Origin: CAYYJS01 sp964472315
GTDB taxonomy: Bacteria > Verrucomicrobiota > Kiritimatiellia > UBA8416
Assembly: GCA_964472315.1 (NCBI GenBank)
Contig: CAYYJS010000001.1
Span: 1 to 64,000 of the forward strand
Length of the DNA stretch: 64,000 bases
Direction: 5' to 3'
The position numbers and the translations under genes were made by a program. Shown here piece after piece: positions 24,887-33,231 of the stretch; position 1 is the stretch's first letter; each line of letters begins with the position of its first letter. The notes beneath the pieces were generated by a model. It was not told the DNA's origin. It saw only the letters and a list, made by a program, of their open reading frames with translations, and searched no databases.

Positions 24887-27445
24887 ATGTCCTTGGCAAA
24901 AACCGTCCTCGTATCGGTGCTCGCGACCGCCCTGGTCTGGGGCGTCTTCTCGTGGCCGTTGCCGCGGCACGCGCTTTCCGGCATTCCGTCGTCGTCCACG
25001 AACGTGGAGCAGGGCGACGTCCGGCGCATGATCATGGGCGACCACCTGCAGGTGCTCTATCACTACTGGCTTTCGGCGGATAGCCTGACGGGCCATACGG
25101 AACCCTTCTGCAATCCCTACGAGTTCAACACCGGCACGGACGAGGACCGGAAGTATTTCGGCTTCGACAATGCGTTCTTCTCCGCCGTGTTCACCCTCGG
25201 CTACCTGGCGGGCGGCCGGGCGGCCGGGTGGAACTTGACCGTGTTCGTGTCCCTGCTGCTGACGTACCTTTTCACCTGGTTGCTGCTGCGGAACTACACG
25301 CCCAACCGGTGGCTGCCGCCGGTCATGGCCGTGATCGCCATCGCCTTGCCGTACCGCTGGCACACGCTCATGGGCGGCAGTCCGTCCGGCCTCGCCATGG
25401 CCTGGGTGCCCATGCTTCTGTGGGGACTGGACGCGCTCATCCGCCGCAACAGCCTGATGGCCGGCACGCTGGCGGGCCTCGCCGTCTTTTTCGCCTACTG
25501 GAACGACATGTATGTGTTCTTCTTCTGCGTCCTGATGGGACCGTGCTGGGTCGCGTTCGTGCTGCTGCACGACGACCGGTTTCCCTGGACCAGCCGCGCC
25601 AACTGGCGCCGCGTCGTCACGGCCGCCCTTCCGATGGCCGTCCTGCTGGTCGCCATCGCCGTGCTGGCCATGCTCAAGCACGCCGATGTCGCCGCCGTCG
25701 AAGCCGATGCCGGGCGCGACAGTTGGCGCGATGTGATGATCTGCTCGCCCTATCCCGCCGGGCTGACGGCGTGGCGCGCCATGGGGTACGACAGCTTCGT
25801 CTATCTGGGCGTTGTCGCGCCGCTGGTGCTCCTCGTCGGCCTGGTGGCGCAGGCGACGCTGTTTGTCCGCGGCCCGCGGGCGAACGGGCGGCGGACCGCG
25901 TGCTTCCTGCTGCTGATCCTGGGCATCGCGGGGATCGCGGTCCTCGCCCTCGGCGCGCGCGGGCCGATGAACGGCCGGTTCTTCAGCCTGGTCCGCGATC
26001 ATTTGCCGCCCTACGCCCTGGTGCGGCAGCCCGCCAAGGTTTTCTCCCTCCTCCCGCCCCTGCTGGCGCTGGCGATGCTCCTGGCGGCCACAGCCGTGGA
26101 GCGGCTTGTGCCGCGTTTCCCGACGGCGTTTCGCGTGGTATTGCCGGTGGCGATCCTCCTGGCCGTCGTGGAATACAAGTGCCAGGTGCGGCCCATGGTC
26201 TGCCTGCTCGATACCGAACAACAGGCCTACCGGGCCGTCGCCGAGGACGCGCGCACGCGCGCCGGCCGCGAGCCGCATGTGCTCGTGCTGCCGATCTGGC
26301 CGGGTAACTCGGCCTGGGCCTCGCTCTACGAGCACTACGTGTCGCTCTACCGTATCCGCATGCTGAACGGCTACCTGCCCGCCGTGCCGCGCAGCTACAT
26401 CGAGCAGGTCTACCAGGTGTTCGATAGCTGCACGAGCGGGGCCATCTCGGACGACCAGCTCGTCCGACTCGCGGACATGGGCGTCCAGTACGTCATCCTG
26501 CACGAGAACGCCTTCCCCGAACAGGTCGGCAGCTTCCCCGTGGCCTTCACGATCAAACGACTGATGAACCATCCGCGCCTCGAATTGCTGAAGCAGGACC
26601 GCAGCGTATGGGCGTTCCGCGTGCTTGCGGACGCCGTCGACCGGCCCCCGCGGCTCGCGCATTGGGACCGGTTCTTCCCGGTCGGGAACGCCCTGCGCGA
26701 ATGCGAGTGGTATGCGCCGACGAATGCCGTCGTCGTCGCCGATACCAACGCCGCCGGCGACCGTTTCGTCCGGCTCGACGCGGCTTCCGCCGCGACCCTG
26801 CCGGTGCCCGTCTACCTCAGCCGGATCCCGGACGCGGTCCTGCAGGTCCGCGTGGCGGGCCGTGGCGAACTGGCCGTGAGCACGATCGCGGAAGACCGGA
26901 CCAACACGCAGGCCGTCGCCGTCGAGGCGCCGGACTGGACCTGGCTTGTCATTCCGCTGCCGCTGCCGTCGCGCGACGTCGAAGCCGTTCTGGAATTCCG
27001 TCCCGCCGCCGGCGCCGTGGATCTGGACATGCTGCTGACCGCCGTCGGGCCGACCTTGCTGATGCGGCCCGGCGAGCGCATTTCCCTGCCCGCGCCGCTC
27101 TTCTTCCACGCCGGCTACACCGATCTCGAGCGGGACGCGGTCGTCCTCCGCGCCGAGACCGAACAGGACGGCGAGCCGTTCTACGGGCCGAACCTCCCGT
27201 TGGCGCCGGGCCGCCACAGGCTGCGCCTGGGGGCGACGAGCGACGCGCCCGCCGGCAGCCCGCTGGGCAGCCTGTCGGTGGTTTGCGGCGATGCGGCGTT
27301 TGGGCCGTTCCCCGTCACGGCGGGCGCGGACACCCTTGCGGAGTTCACGATTCCGCGCAAGAATCTACCCGTGCGCATCGCGTTCGACTACACGCGGCGC
27401 GCGGATGTCGTCATCGAGCGGGTCGTGCTCGAGCGATTGGACTGA
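24887..27445 (+). CDS. Large membrane protein with periplasmic beta-rich C-terminal half
   Basis: The 852-residue protein has about eleven membrane helices within residues 1-430 and a large extracytoplasmic part after it. The N-terminal loop (HALSGIPSS, then QGDVRRMIMGDHLQVLYHYWL) is reminiscent of GT-C-type YfhO proteins, and the segment VRQPAKVFSLLPPLLALAM before the soluble part is also YfhO-like. Residues from about 590 contain two likely beta-sandwich modules (AVVVADTNAAGDRFVRLDAA; LPAPLFFHAGYTDLE). GGAGGTGA precedes ATG 24887. The protein probably transfers or presents the glycan at the outer face; this is inference from fold and neighbours. Confidence 0.6.
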   Translation: MSLAKTVLVSVLATALVWGVFSWPLPRHALSGIPSSSTNVEQGDVRRMIMGDHLQVLYHYWLSADSLTGHTEPFCNPYEFNTGTDEDRKYFGFDNAFFSAVFTLGYLAGGRAAGWNLTVFVSLLLTYLFTWLLLRNYTPNRWLPPVMAVIAIALPYRWHTLMGGSPSGLAMAWVPMLLWGLDALIRRNSLMAGTLAGLAVFFAYWNDMYVFFFCVLMGPCWVAFVLLHDDRFPWTSRANWRRVVTAALPMAVLLVAIAVLAMLKHADVAAVEADAGRDSWRDVMICSPYPAGLTAWRAMGYDSFVYLGVVAPLVLLVGLVAQATLFVRGPRANGRRTACFLLLILGIAGIAVLALGARGPMNGRFFSLVRDHLPPYALVRQPAKVFSLLPPLLALAMLLAATAVERLVPRFPTAFRVVLPVAILLAVVEYKCQVRPMVCLLDTEQQAYRAVAEDARTRAGREPHVLVLPIWPGNSAWASLYEHYVSLYRIRMLNGYLPAVPRSYIEQVYQVFDSCTSGAISDDQLVRLADMGVQYVILHENAFPEQVGSFPVAFTIKRLMNHPRLELLKQDRSVWAFRVLADAVDRPPRLAHWDRFFPVGNALRECEWYAPTNAVVVADTNAAGDRFVRLDAASAATLPVPVYLSRIPDAVLQVRVAGRGELAVSTIAEDRTNTQAVAVEAPDWTWLVIPLPLPSRDVEAVLEFRPAAGAVDLDMLLTAVGPTLLMRPGERISLPAPLFFHAGYTDLERDAVVLRAETEQDGEPFYGPNLPLAPGRHRLRLGATSDAPAGSPLGSLSVVCGDAAFGPFPVTAGADTLAEFTIPRKNLPVRIAFDYTRRADVVIERVVLERLD

Positions 27446-27477
27446 GCGCACGGCCGGGACAACCGGAGAAGTTACCG

Positions 27478-28224
27478 ATGAACGAAGACAGCGATTTCAA
27501 GTTCAAGACGGTCTCGTCGAAGAAGGGCGCGGGCGGCGCGTTCCGCAAATATCGCGTCCTCAACTACGGCGACATGCCGTTGCCGAAGATGCTCGCCGCC
27601 GAACTGTGCTTCATGCTGTGCGGCGGCATGGGCGGCGCGCTCGGGCTCTTCCTGCGCAGCCGGTTGTACCGGTTCTTCTTCGCCGCCATGGGCCGGAACG
27701 TGTTCTTCGGCCGCAACGTCCTCATCCGCCACCCGCAGCGCGTGCGGATTGGCGATGGTGCGATCATCGACGACAACTGTGTGATCGACGCCAAGGGCGA
27801 GACGAACGAAGGCATCTCCATCGGCAACAACGTCTTCATCGGACGCAACACGATCGTCTACTGCAAGAACGGCAACATCCGGTTTCAAGACAACGTCAAC
27901 ATATCGTCGAACTGTCAGTTTGTGGCGTCGAACGACATGACCATCGGCGAGAAGACCGTCATCGGGGCGTATTCCTATCTGCTGAGCGGAGGGGGGTATG
28001 ACTTCTCCAAGGGCGCTCCGCCGTTCGCCGAACAGACCGGGTTCATCACCGGCGGCCCGCTGACGGTGGGTCGGAACTGCTGGATTGGGGCGCGTGTCAC
28101 GGTCCTGGACTCCGCCTGCCTGGGCGAGCGCTGCGTCGCCGCCGCCGGCGCGGTGATCACCAAGCCGATGCCGTCCAACGTCGTCGTCGGCGGCATCCCC
28201 GCCGCGATCATCAAGGAAATCTAA
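27478..28224 (+). CDS. Left-handed beta-helix acyltransferase (WbbJ/NodL/LacA-type)
   Basis: The 248-residue protein has a short N-terminal helical region followed by hexapeptide turns (NVFFGRNVLIRHPQRVRIGDGAIIDDNCVIDA in part: IGDGAIIDDNC, IGNNVFIGRNT, GRNCWIGARVTVLDS, PSNVVVGGIPA). These trimeric enzymes O- or N-acetylate sugars with acetyl-CoA. It is the last gene of the glycan block; its likely partner in tuning O-acetylation is the SGNH protein at the beginning. GGAGAAG precedes ATG 27478. After the stop there is a weak hairpin (GAATCC/GGATTC) without a T-run. Confidence 0.85.
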   Translation: MNEDSDFKFKTVSSKKGAGGAFRKYRVLNYGDMPLPKMLAAELCFMLCGGMGGALGLFLRSRLYRFFFAAMGRNVFFGRNVLIRHPQRVRIGDGAIIDDNCVIDAKGETNEGISIGNNVFIGRNTIVYCKNGNIRFQDNVNISSNCQFVASNDMTIGEKTVIGAYSYLLSGGGYDFSKGAPPFAEQTGFITGGPLTVGRNCWIGARVTVLDSACLGERCVAAAGAVITKPMPSNVVVGGIPAAIIKEI

Positions 28225-28362
28225 GCGGCCGGAATCCAGTCGTTAGGATTCAGAACACGACGGGGCTGGCCCGGTGGGTTGGCAGGAGGGGTGGAAAACG
28301 ACGCCTGGGACGGCGTCAGATTGGGGATTGCAGCCCGGGCCCGCGTCAGGCATGGTAGGGCC

Positions 28363-29178
28363 ATGCAGTTCTTCGATACGCATGTCCATTTCGACCGGAT
28401 GGAGGCGGTGGGCGGAGTCGAGGCGGTGGTGGCTCGGGCCCGGGCGGCGGGGGTGGAGCGGATGATCGCCGTCGGCGGGTCGCCGTCTCTGGACAGCGGC
28501 GCCGAGGCGGCGGCGCGGGCGTTTCGCGCGGTCGTGCGGCCGGCGTTGGGGTATGACCGCGATCAAGCCGGGCGTCTGGCGTCATCGGCCGATAGCGTGG
28601 CGGATGCCATGGCCGGGCTGCGGCGACGGGTGACGGCCCCCGCCGCGGCGGATGTGCCGATGGTCGCGCTGGGCGAGATGGGGTTGGACTACCACTACGC
28701 CCCGGACTCGCGAAACGACCAGATGCGGCTGTTCGAGGCCCAATTGGCGCTGGCGCGCGAACTGACGCTGCCGGCGATCGTACACAGCCGCGACGCCGAA
28801 GCGGACACGCTTGCCCTGTTGGGCACCCATGCCGCCGCGTGGGGCGGGGCGCCCGACCGGCTGGGCGTGGTACATTGTTTCACGGGGTCCGCCGATATGG
28901 CGCGGCGTCTTGTCGCGCTGGGGATGTACATCAGTTTCAGCGGCATCCTGACGTTTCGCAACGCGGATGCGCTGCGCGCGGCGGCGCGCATGGCGCCGGA
29001 CGACTGCCTGCTGGTGGAGACCGATTCGCCGTTCCTGGCGCCGACGCCGGTGCGGGGGTGTCAGAACGAGCCCGCCCATGTGCGCCACGTGGTCTGCGCC
29101 CTGGCCGAAGTCCGCGGCTCGACCATCGAGCGGATCGCGGCGCTGACTTTTGCCAACGCGCTCCGTTTGTTCGGATAG
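28363..29178 (+). CDS. tatD: TatD-family metal-dependent DNase/hydrolase
   Basis: The 271-residue TIM-barrel protein shows the TatD ligands: HVHFD (His7, His9 region), GEMGLDYHY (Glu), AIVHSRDA (His), GVVHCFTG (His) and ETDSPFL (Asp). TatD proteins are Mg-dependent 3'-5' exonucleases or deacylase-like hydrolases. I start at ATG 28363, where family homology (MQFFDTHVHFD) begins; the longer upstream frame is unsupported. It lies between the glycan block and a new promoter at 29183, so it is probably a separate unit. Confidence 0.88.
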   Translation: MQFFDTHVHFDRMEAVGGVEAVVARARAAGVERMIAVGGSPSLDSGAEAAARAFRAVVRPALGYDRDQAGRLASSADSVADAMAGLRRRVTAPAAADVPMVALGEMGLDYHYAPDSRNDQMRLFEAQLALARELTLPAIVHSRDAEADTLALLGTHAAAWGGAPDRLGVVHCFTGSADMARRLVALGMYISFSGILTFRNADALRAAARMAPDDCLLVETDSPFLAPTPVRGCQNEPAHVRHVVCALAEVRGSTIERIAALTFANALRLFG

Positions 29179-29182
29179 GGGG

Positions 29183-29211
29183 TTGTCGTTCTTGTGCGCA
29201 TCGGTTATAGT
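29183..29211 (+). promoter_or_regulatory. Sigma-70-type promoter ahead of the TPR/ExbBD block
   Basis: TTGTCG (29183-29188) and TATAGT (29206-29211) are separated by exactly 17 bases. The predicted start, near 29218, leaves a 5' leader of about 65 bases before ATG 29284. No other promoter this good is visible between here and 46.7 kb, so it may drive the whole ten-gene block. Confidence 0.6.
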
Positions 29212-29283
29212 CGTCAACTTATTCGAGGATCCATCGGACGCTTGGCGTCTGAAGACGTGCGAGCGCTCGGCTTTTGGGCGGCC

Positions 29284-31023
29284 ATGAACATATTCGAAAA
29301 CTATACGGGCCATGTGCGTGACGGCCGACGGTTTGTGCCGCGGATGCTGCTGTTGGCGGTTGTGCTGTCGGGCGGGGCGGCGGCCGGGTCGCCGCGGGAC
29401 GAGGTGCAGATGCCCGCCGACAGTTTCAAGAAGCTCGATACCTACGAGGCGAACGAGATTTCCAAAGCCGACCGGTCCTTCAATGCCGGCAACTATCGGC
29501 AGTCGCTCAAGGAATACGAGGCCTTCATCGTCGAGTTTCCGCGCTCGGCCGCCGTTCCGTATGTGGTGCTTCGCAAGGGGCGCAGCCTGCACCTGGACGG
29601 CAAGCGGTATGAGGCCATCAAGCAGTACAATGAGATCATGGACTATTTTCCCAACGAGGTCGCCTATGCGGCGCCCGCCCTCTACTACATGGGAATTGCG
29701 TATTGGGACAGCAGCGACAACGAGGATGCGCGCAAGGCCTGGGCGGAAATGGCGGAAGACAAGGACTATCGGACCCACTCCCTGGCCGCCGATGCCATCA
29801 ACCGGCTGGCATCCTACCTGGCCGAGAAGGAGCAGCATGACCAGGCCTTGAAGTACTTCCGCCAGATCGCCGTCGACTTCCGGCATCGGAACCCGCCGGC
29901 CGCCCAGCAGGCTATCGACCGCGTTACCGCCTATTACATGCGCCGCAACAACGAGCCCGAACTGCAGCAGTTCTACCGCGACGTCGGTACCTTCGGGCGC
30001 TATCAGCCGGTTCCCGCGGACTTGGTTGAGGACCGCGACTACTGGTTGACCGTGACCGATTTGGTCAAGCGGCATGGGGTGTTTGCCGATGAGCAGAAGG
30101 ATCTCCAGCAAGCGTATTATCGGTACTGGGTCACGCGGCTCGGCGAACGGTTGGCCGGCGACGACGATTTCCGGATCGCCGTCATCGGTTTTCATCTGGC
30201 TTGCGAAGGCGACACGACCAAGTGGATCGAGCGGCTCGACAAGCAGTTCGCGTCCAAGGGCAAGGCTGACGATTGGATCCGCGTCTTGAAGTGGATGGAT
30301 GTGCTGTCCGCGCACAAGCATAAGGTCGTGGAATACTACGCGAAGCTGGATCTGGCGAAGATGACGTATCCGCAGCTTCGCACGCTGATCGAGATTCTCT
30401 ATGATCGGGTGAAGGAGCCGGTCATGGGCCGCGCCGTGTTGGACCGCGTTAAGTTGTCGCAGGTCGAGGACAAGGACATCGCCTCGCTGGCGCGGTACTT
30501 CTGGTTGCGTCAACCCGATCAGGTGGAACCGCTCTGCGGTGCGATCCGGGATCGCGATTTCGGCGCGATGGAACTGCTTGTGTTCTTCGCGAAGACCGGC
30601 AATGTACCGCGCGCGCTGGAGGTTGCCGACAAGTTGCTCGGCAGTCCAACGTATGCCGAGGGGGCGCTGTGGATCAAGGCCGACCTGCTGTTCGGCGAGC
30701 GGCGTTTTCAGGATGCGATGCTGTGCTATCGCCAATCCACGCGGCAGCCGGCGAATCTCTGGCGAATCGCCGATTGTCTCGCCAAATTGGGCAAACTCGA
30801 CGAGGCGGTGGGTCAGCTTCGGGAGATCGAGACCTGGTTCAAGCAACCTGCCGCGGCGCTTCAGGTGGCGCGTTTGTATCAGCAGGGCAACCTGGCGAAG
30901 CAGTACGAGGCGGAGTTGCGCAGTGTGATGAAGAAGTATCCCGAAAGCCGGGAGTCCAGCCAGGCGCACCAGGAACTGGAAGGTCTGGGGGTTCGTATAG
31001 GAGGAGGAATCGATGCTAACTAG
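29284..31023 (+). CDS. Exported tetratricopeptide-repeat protein
   Basis: The 579-residue protein has a basic N-terminus and hydrophobic segment (about residues 17-35, RMLLLAVVLSGGAAAG) typical of a signal peptide or anchor. The rest is helical repeats: EISKADRSFNAGNYRQSLKEY (about 50-70), YYMGIAYWDSSDNEDARKAW, and later LFGERRFQDAMLCYRQ and LGKLDEAVGQLREI. TPRs are scaffolds for protein complexes in the periplasm. I choose ATG 29284, which places the signal at the N-terminus; ATG 29194 is upstream but inside the promoter region. It overlaps the next gene by 11 bases. YbgF/BamD-like repeats near ExbB/TolQ proteins often connect to the cell envelope. Confidence 0.78.
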   Translation: MNIFENYTGHVRDGRRFVPRMLLLAVVLSGGAAAGSPRDEVQMPADSFKKLDTYEANEISKADRSFNAGNYRQSLKEYEAFIVEFPRSAAVPYVVLRKGRSLHLDGKRYEAIKQYNEIMDYFPNEVAYAAPALYYMGIAYWDSSDNEDARKAWAEMAEDKDYRTHSLAADAINRLASYLAEKEQHDQALKYFRQIAVDFRHRNPPAAQQAIDRVTAYYMRRNNEPELQQFYRDVGTFGRYQPVPADLVEDRDYWLTVTDLVKRHGVFADEQKDLQQAYYRYWVTRLGERLAGDDDFRIAVIGFHLACEGDTTKWIERLDKQFASKGKADDWIRVLKWMDVLSAHKHKVVEYYAKLDLAKMTYPQLRTLIEILYDRVKEPVMGRAVLDRVKLSQVEDKDIASLARYFWLRQPDQVEPLCGAIRDRDFGAMELLVFFAKTGNVPRALEVADKLLGSPTYAEGALWIKADLLFGERRFQDAMLCYRQSTRQPANLWRIADCLAKLGKLDEAVGQLREIETWFKQPAAALQVARLYQQGNLAKQYEAELRSVMKKYPESRESSQAHQELEGLGVRIGGGIDAN

Positions 31024-33229
31024 ACGAATGGCGATTGCGATGGCGGCGGCCAGTGTCTGCCTGCTGGGCGCGGGCCCGGTGCAGGCCGTCCGCGAGGCCA
31101 GGGAAGAGCCGGTCGAGGGTGCGGCGGATGCGGACGCCGGGGGCGACTTCGCGGCGAGCCGGTTGTTGCGCCGGGCGCAGGATCTGCTGCTGGCGTCGGA
31201 ATCCGAGCGCGGCGTGCGCATGATCGAGACGGTTATCGAGCAATATCCGGGCAGCGACGTGCGGTATCAGGCCTACCTGGCGCTCGGTAAACACTTTGCG
31301 GACAAGTTCGAGCCGGCGCAGGCCATCGTCTACTTTGGACGCATCAAGGAACTCGAGGCCCGCGACTCGTTGTCGCCCGAGTTGAAGGATCTTTTCGTCG
31401 AGTCGCTCTATCTGACCGGCGTGGCCCAGTTCAAGATGCGGCAGTACGACAAGGCCTTCCCGGTGTTGCGCAAGATCGCCGCCGACTACGCCAACACGGT
31501 GTGGGCGAACCAGTCCTACTACTACATCGGCATGTGCCACTTCGCGCTCGAACGGTGGAACCAGGCCATCGATGCGCTCAGCCTGGTCGGCACCTATGTC
31601 GACCCGAACGCCGATGGGACCGACTTCGTCGAGGCCGGGCGACGGCTCTACGTGAAGGTCAGCGATGGCGATCTGTCCATCCTGTACGGCCTCGGGAACG
31701 AGGTGGCGGTTACGGTCAAGGCGACATCGGGCGATCAGGAAGCCATCCGCTGCATTCCGCTGTCGAGCGACGCGACGGTCTTTATCGGTTCGATTCCGAC
31801 ACGTCCGGGCTTGGCCGTCACCAACGATGCCGTGCTGCAGCTCATCGGCGGCGACAAGGTCCAGGTTGCCTACAGCGATGTCAACACCCAGGCCGGTGAG
31901 AAAGATATCCCGCGCCTCAAGGACGTTCGGGTGGTATCCAGCGGCGACGTGTTCTTTTCTCTTGGTGATGGCGAGACGCGTGCGAAGTCCGGTTTCGTGG
32001 GACAACCGGTCCATGTGGCGCTGTCCGATGTCGACCTGGACGTCTCGCCGCGCGCGGACAAGGCCACTGTACGGATCGTCTCGCGCTACCGCGCCGAACC
32101 CGACGAGGCCGAGGAGCGCAACGAAGGGAAGGGGGAAGGCTTCGCGCAGTTCCTCGAAGCGGAAGAGACCTACCGCGTGCGCGACGAACTCGTCCTTGAA
32201 CTCGTCGAAACCGACACGAATGCCGTCGTTCGCTCGGGTCGTTTCGTCGGCGCGTTCGACACCGTCGCCGTAGCGGCGGATGCCGAGGTTGACAAGGCCG
32301 ACGCGGTGCTTGCGTGTCAGGAGGGTGACGAACTCGTGGCGGTCTACATCGACGTGTTGCACGCCGGCGGCGAGGTCAACCGCGAGGTCACGGCCAGGGT
32401 TCCGGTCGGAGGCGCGATCGATACGCATCCGACGGCATCTCAGAGTGTGGTGTTCGACGCGACCGTGCGCGCCCGCAAAGACATTGTCGAGGCGCAGGCC
32501 TATCTCGAACTCGCGCGCATCTTCAACGACATGGGGCTGCGCGACGGCGCCGGTCAGAATGCCGACGAAGGGCTCGCCCGCGTGTCCGGCATCATCGGCA
32601 CCCAGGAATCCATCGATCCCACGCTCAAGGAGCAGGCGTTCAAGCTGAAATGGGAGTTGCACATGGCCAAGCGGGATTACGACGCCGCGATCGCCACGTG
32701 CCGGGCCTTCAACACGCTCTTCCCCGACTCGGCTTTCGTCGATCAGGCCCTGCTGGGCATCGGTCGCATCAAGTTGGAAGCCAAATCCTACGACGAAGCC
32801 ATCGTGGTCTTCAACCAGATTCTCGCGCTGAAGACGTCGCTGGCGAAGGCCGAGGCGCAGTTCCTGATCGCGACGTGCATCGAGGCGCAGGAGGGCGGCA
32901 TCGAGCAGGCCATCGGCCATTACAGCCTGTGCGCCGAGCGCTATCCCGACAGCGCCTTCGCCGGACCGTCGCTGGCCAGGCTCATCGACTATCACGTCGA
33001 TACCAAGGACTTTGCCCGCGCCTCCGATCTGCTTGCCCAGGTGTTTCAGGACTACCCGGACGCGGAGTTCCTGGACGCCATGCTGCTGAAGTGGGTGATC
33101 GTCGCCTTCCGGGTGGGCGACTTCCGGGTCGCGCACGAGAAGTGCTCGACGCTGATCTTCCAATATCCGGGCAGCAAGCACGCTGTGAAGGCCAAGGAAC
33201 TGTTACCCACCATCGAGGAGAAACTGTAA
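31013..33229 (+). CDS. Exported TPR protein with an Ig-like domain
   Basis: The 738-residue protein has a signal peptide (MLTRRMAIAMAAASVCLLGA, then GPVQA), an N-terminal TPR set (about residues 45-190: LLASESERGVRMIETVIEQYP, YYYIGMCHFALERWNQAIDAL), a beta-rich middle (about 205-480) with the segment ELVETDTNAVVRSGRFVG, and a C-terminal TPR set (about 500-738: LHMAKRDYDAAIATCRAFN, KLEAKSYDEAIVVFNQIL). The middle resembles the Ig-like module repeated in the next gene. GAGGAGG precedes ATG 31013. It overlaps the previous gene and is two bases from the next, so the three TPR proteins are likely made together. Confidence 0.75.
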   Translation: MLTRRMAIAMAAASVCLLGAGPVQAVREAREEPVEGAADADAGGDFAASRLLRRAQDLLLASESERGVRMIETVIEQYPGSDVRYQAYLALGKHFADKFEPAQAIVYFGRIKELEARDSLSPELKDLFVESLYLTGVAQFKMRQYDKAFPVLRKIAADYANTVWANQSYYYIGMCHFALERWNQAIDALSLVGTYVDPNADGTDFVEAGRRLYVKVSDGDLSILYGLGNEVAVTVKATSGDQEAIRCIPLSSDATVFIGSIPTRPGLAVTNDAVLQLIGGDKVQVAYSDVNTQAGEKDIPRLKDVRVVSSGDVFFSLGDGETRAKSGFVGQPVHVALSDVDLDVSPRADKATVRIVSRYRAEPDEAEERNEGKGEGFAQFLEAEETYRVRDELVLELVETDTNAVVRSGRFVGAFDTVAVAADAEVDKADAVLACQEGDELVAVYIDVLHAGGEVNREVTARVPVGGAIDTHPTASQSVVFDATVRARKDIVEAQAYLELARIFNDMGLRDGAGQNADEGLARVSGIIGTQESIDPTLKEQAFKLKWELHMAKRDYDAAIATCRAFNTLFPDSAFVDQALLGIGRIKLEAKSYDEAIVVFNQILALKTSLAKAEAQFLIATCIEAQEGGIEQAIGHYSLCAERYPDSAFAGPSLARLIDYHVDTKDFARASDLLAQVFQDYPDAEFLDAMLLKWVIVAFRVGDFRVAHEKCSTLIFQYPGSKHAVKAKELLPTIEEKL

Positions 33230-33231
33230 CC

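Noticed and set aside
27478..28001. Long reading frames opposite or shifted from the acyltransferase and the big glycan genes
   Set aside because: They are shadows of real genes in high-GC DNA, with arginine- and proline-rich composition and no ribosome sites.
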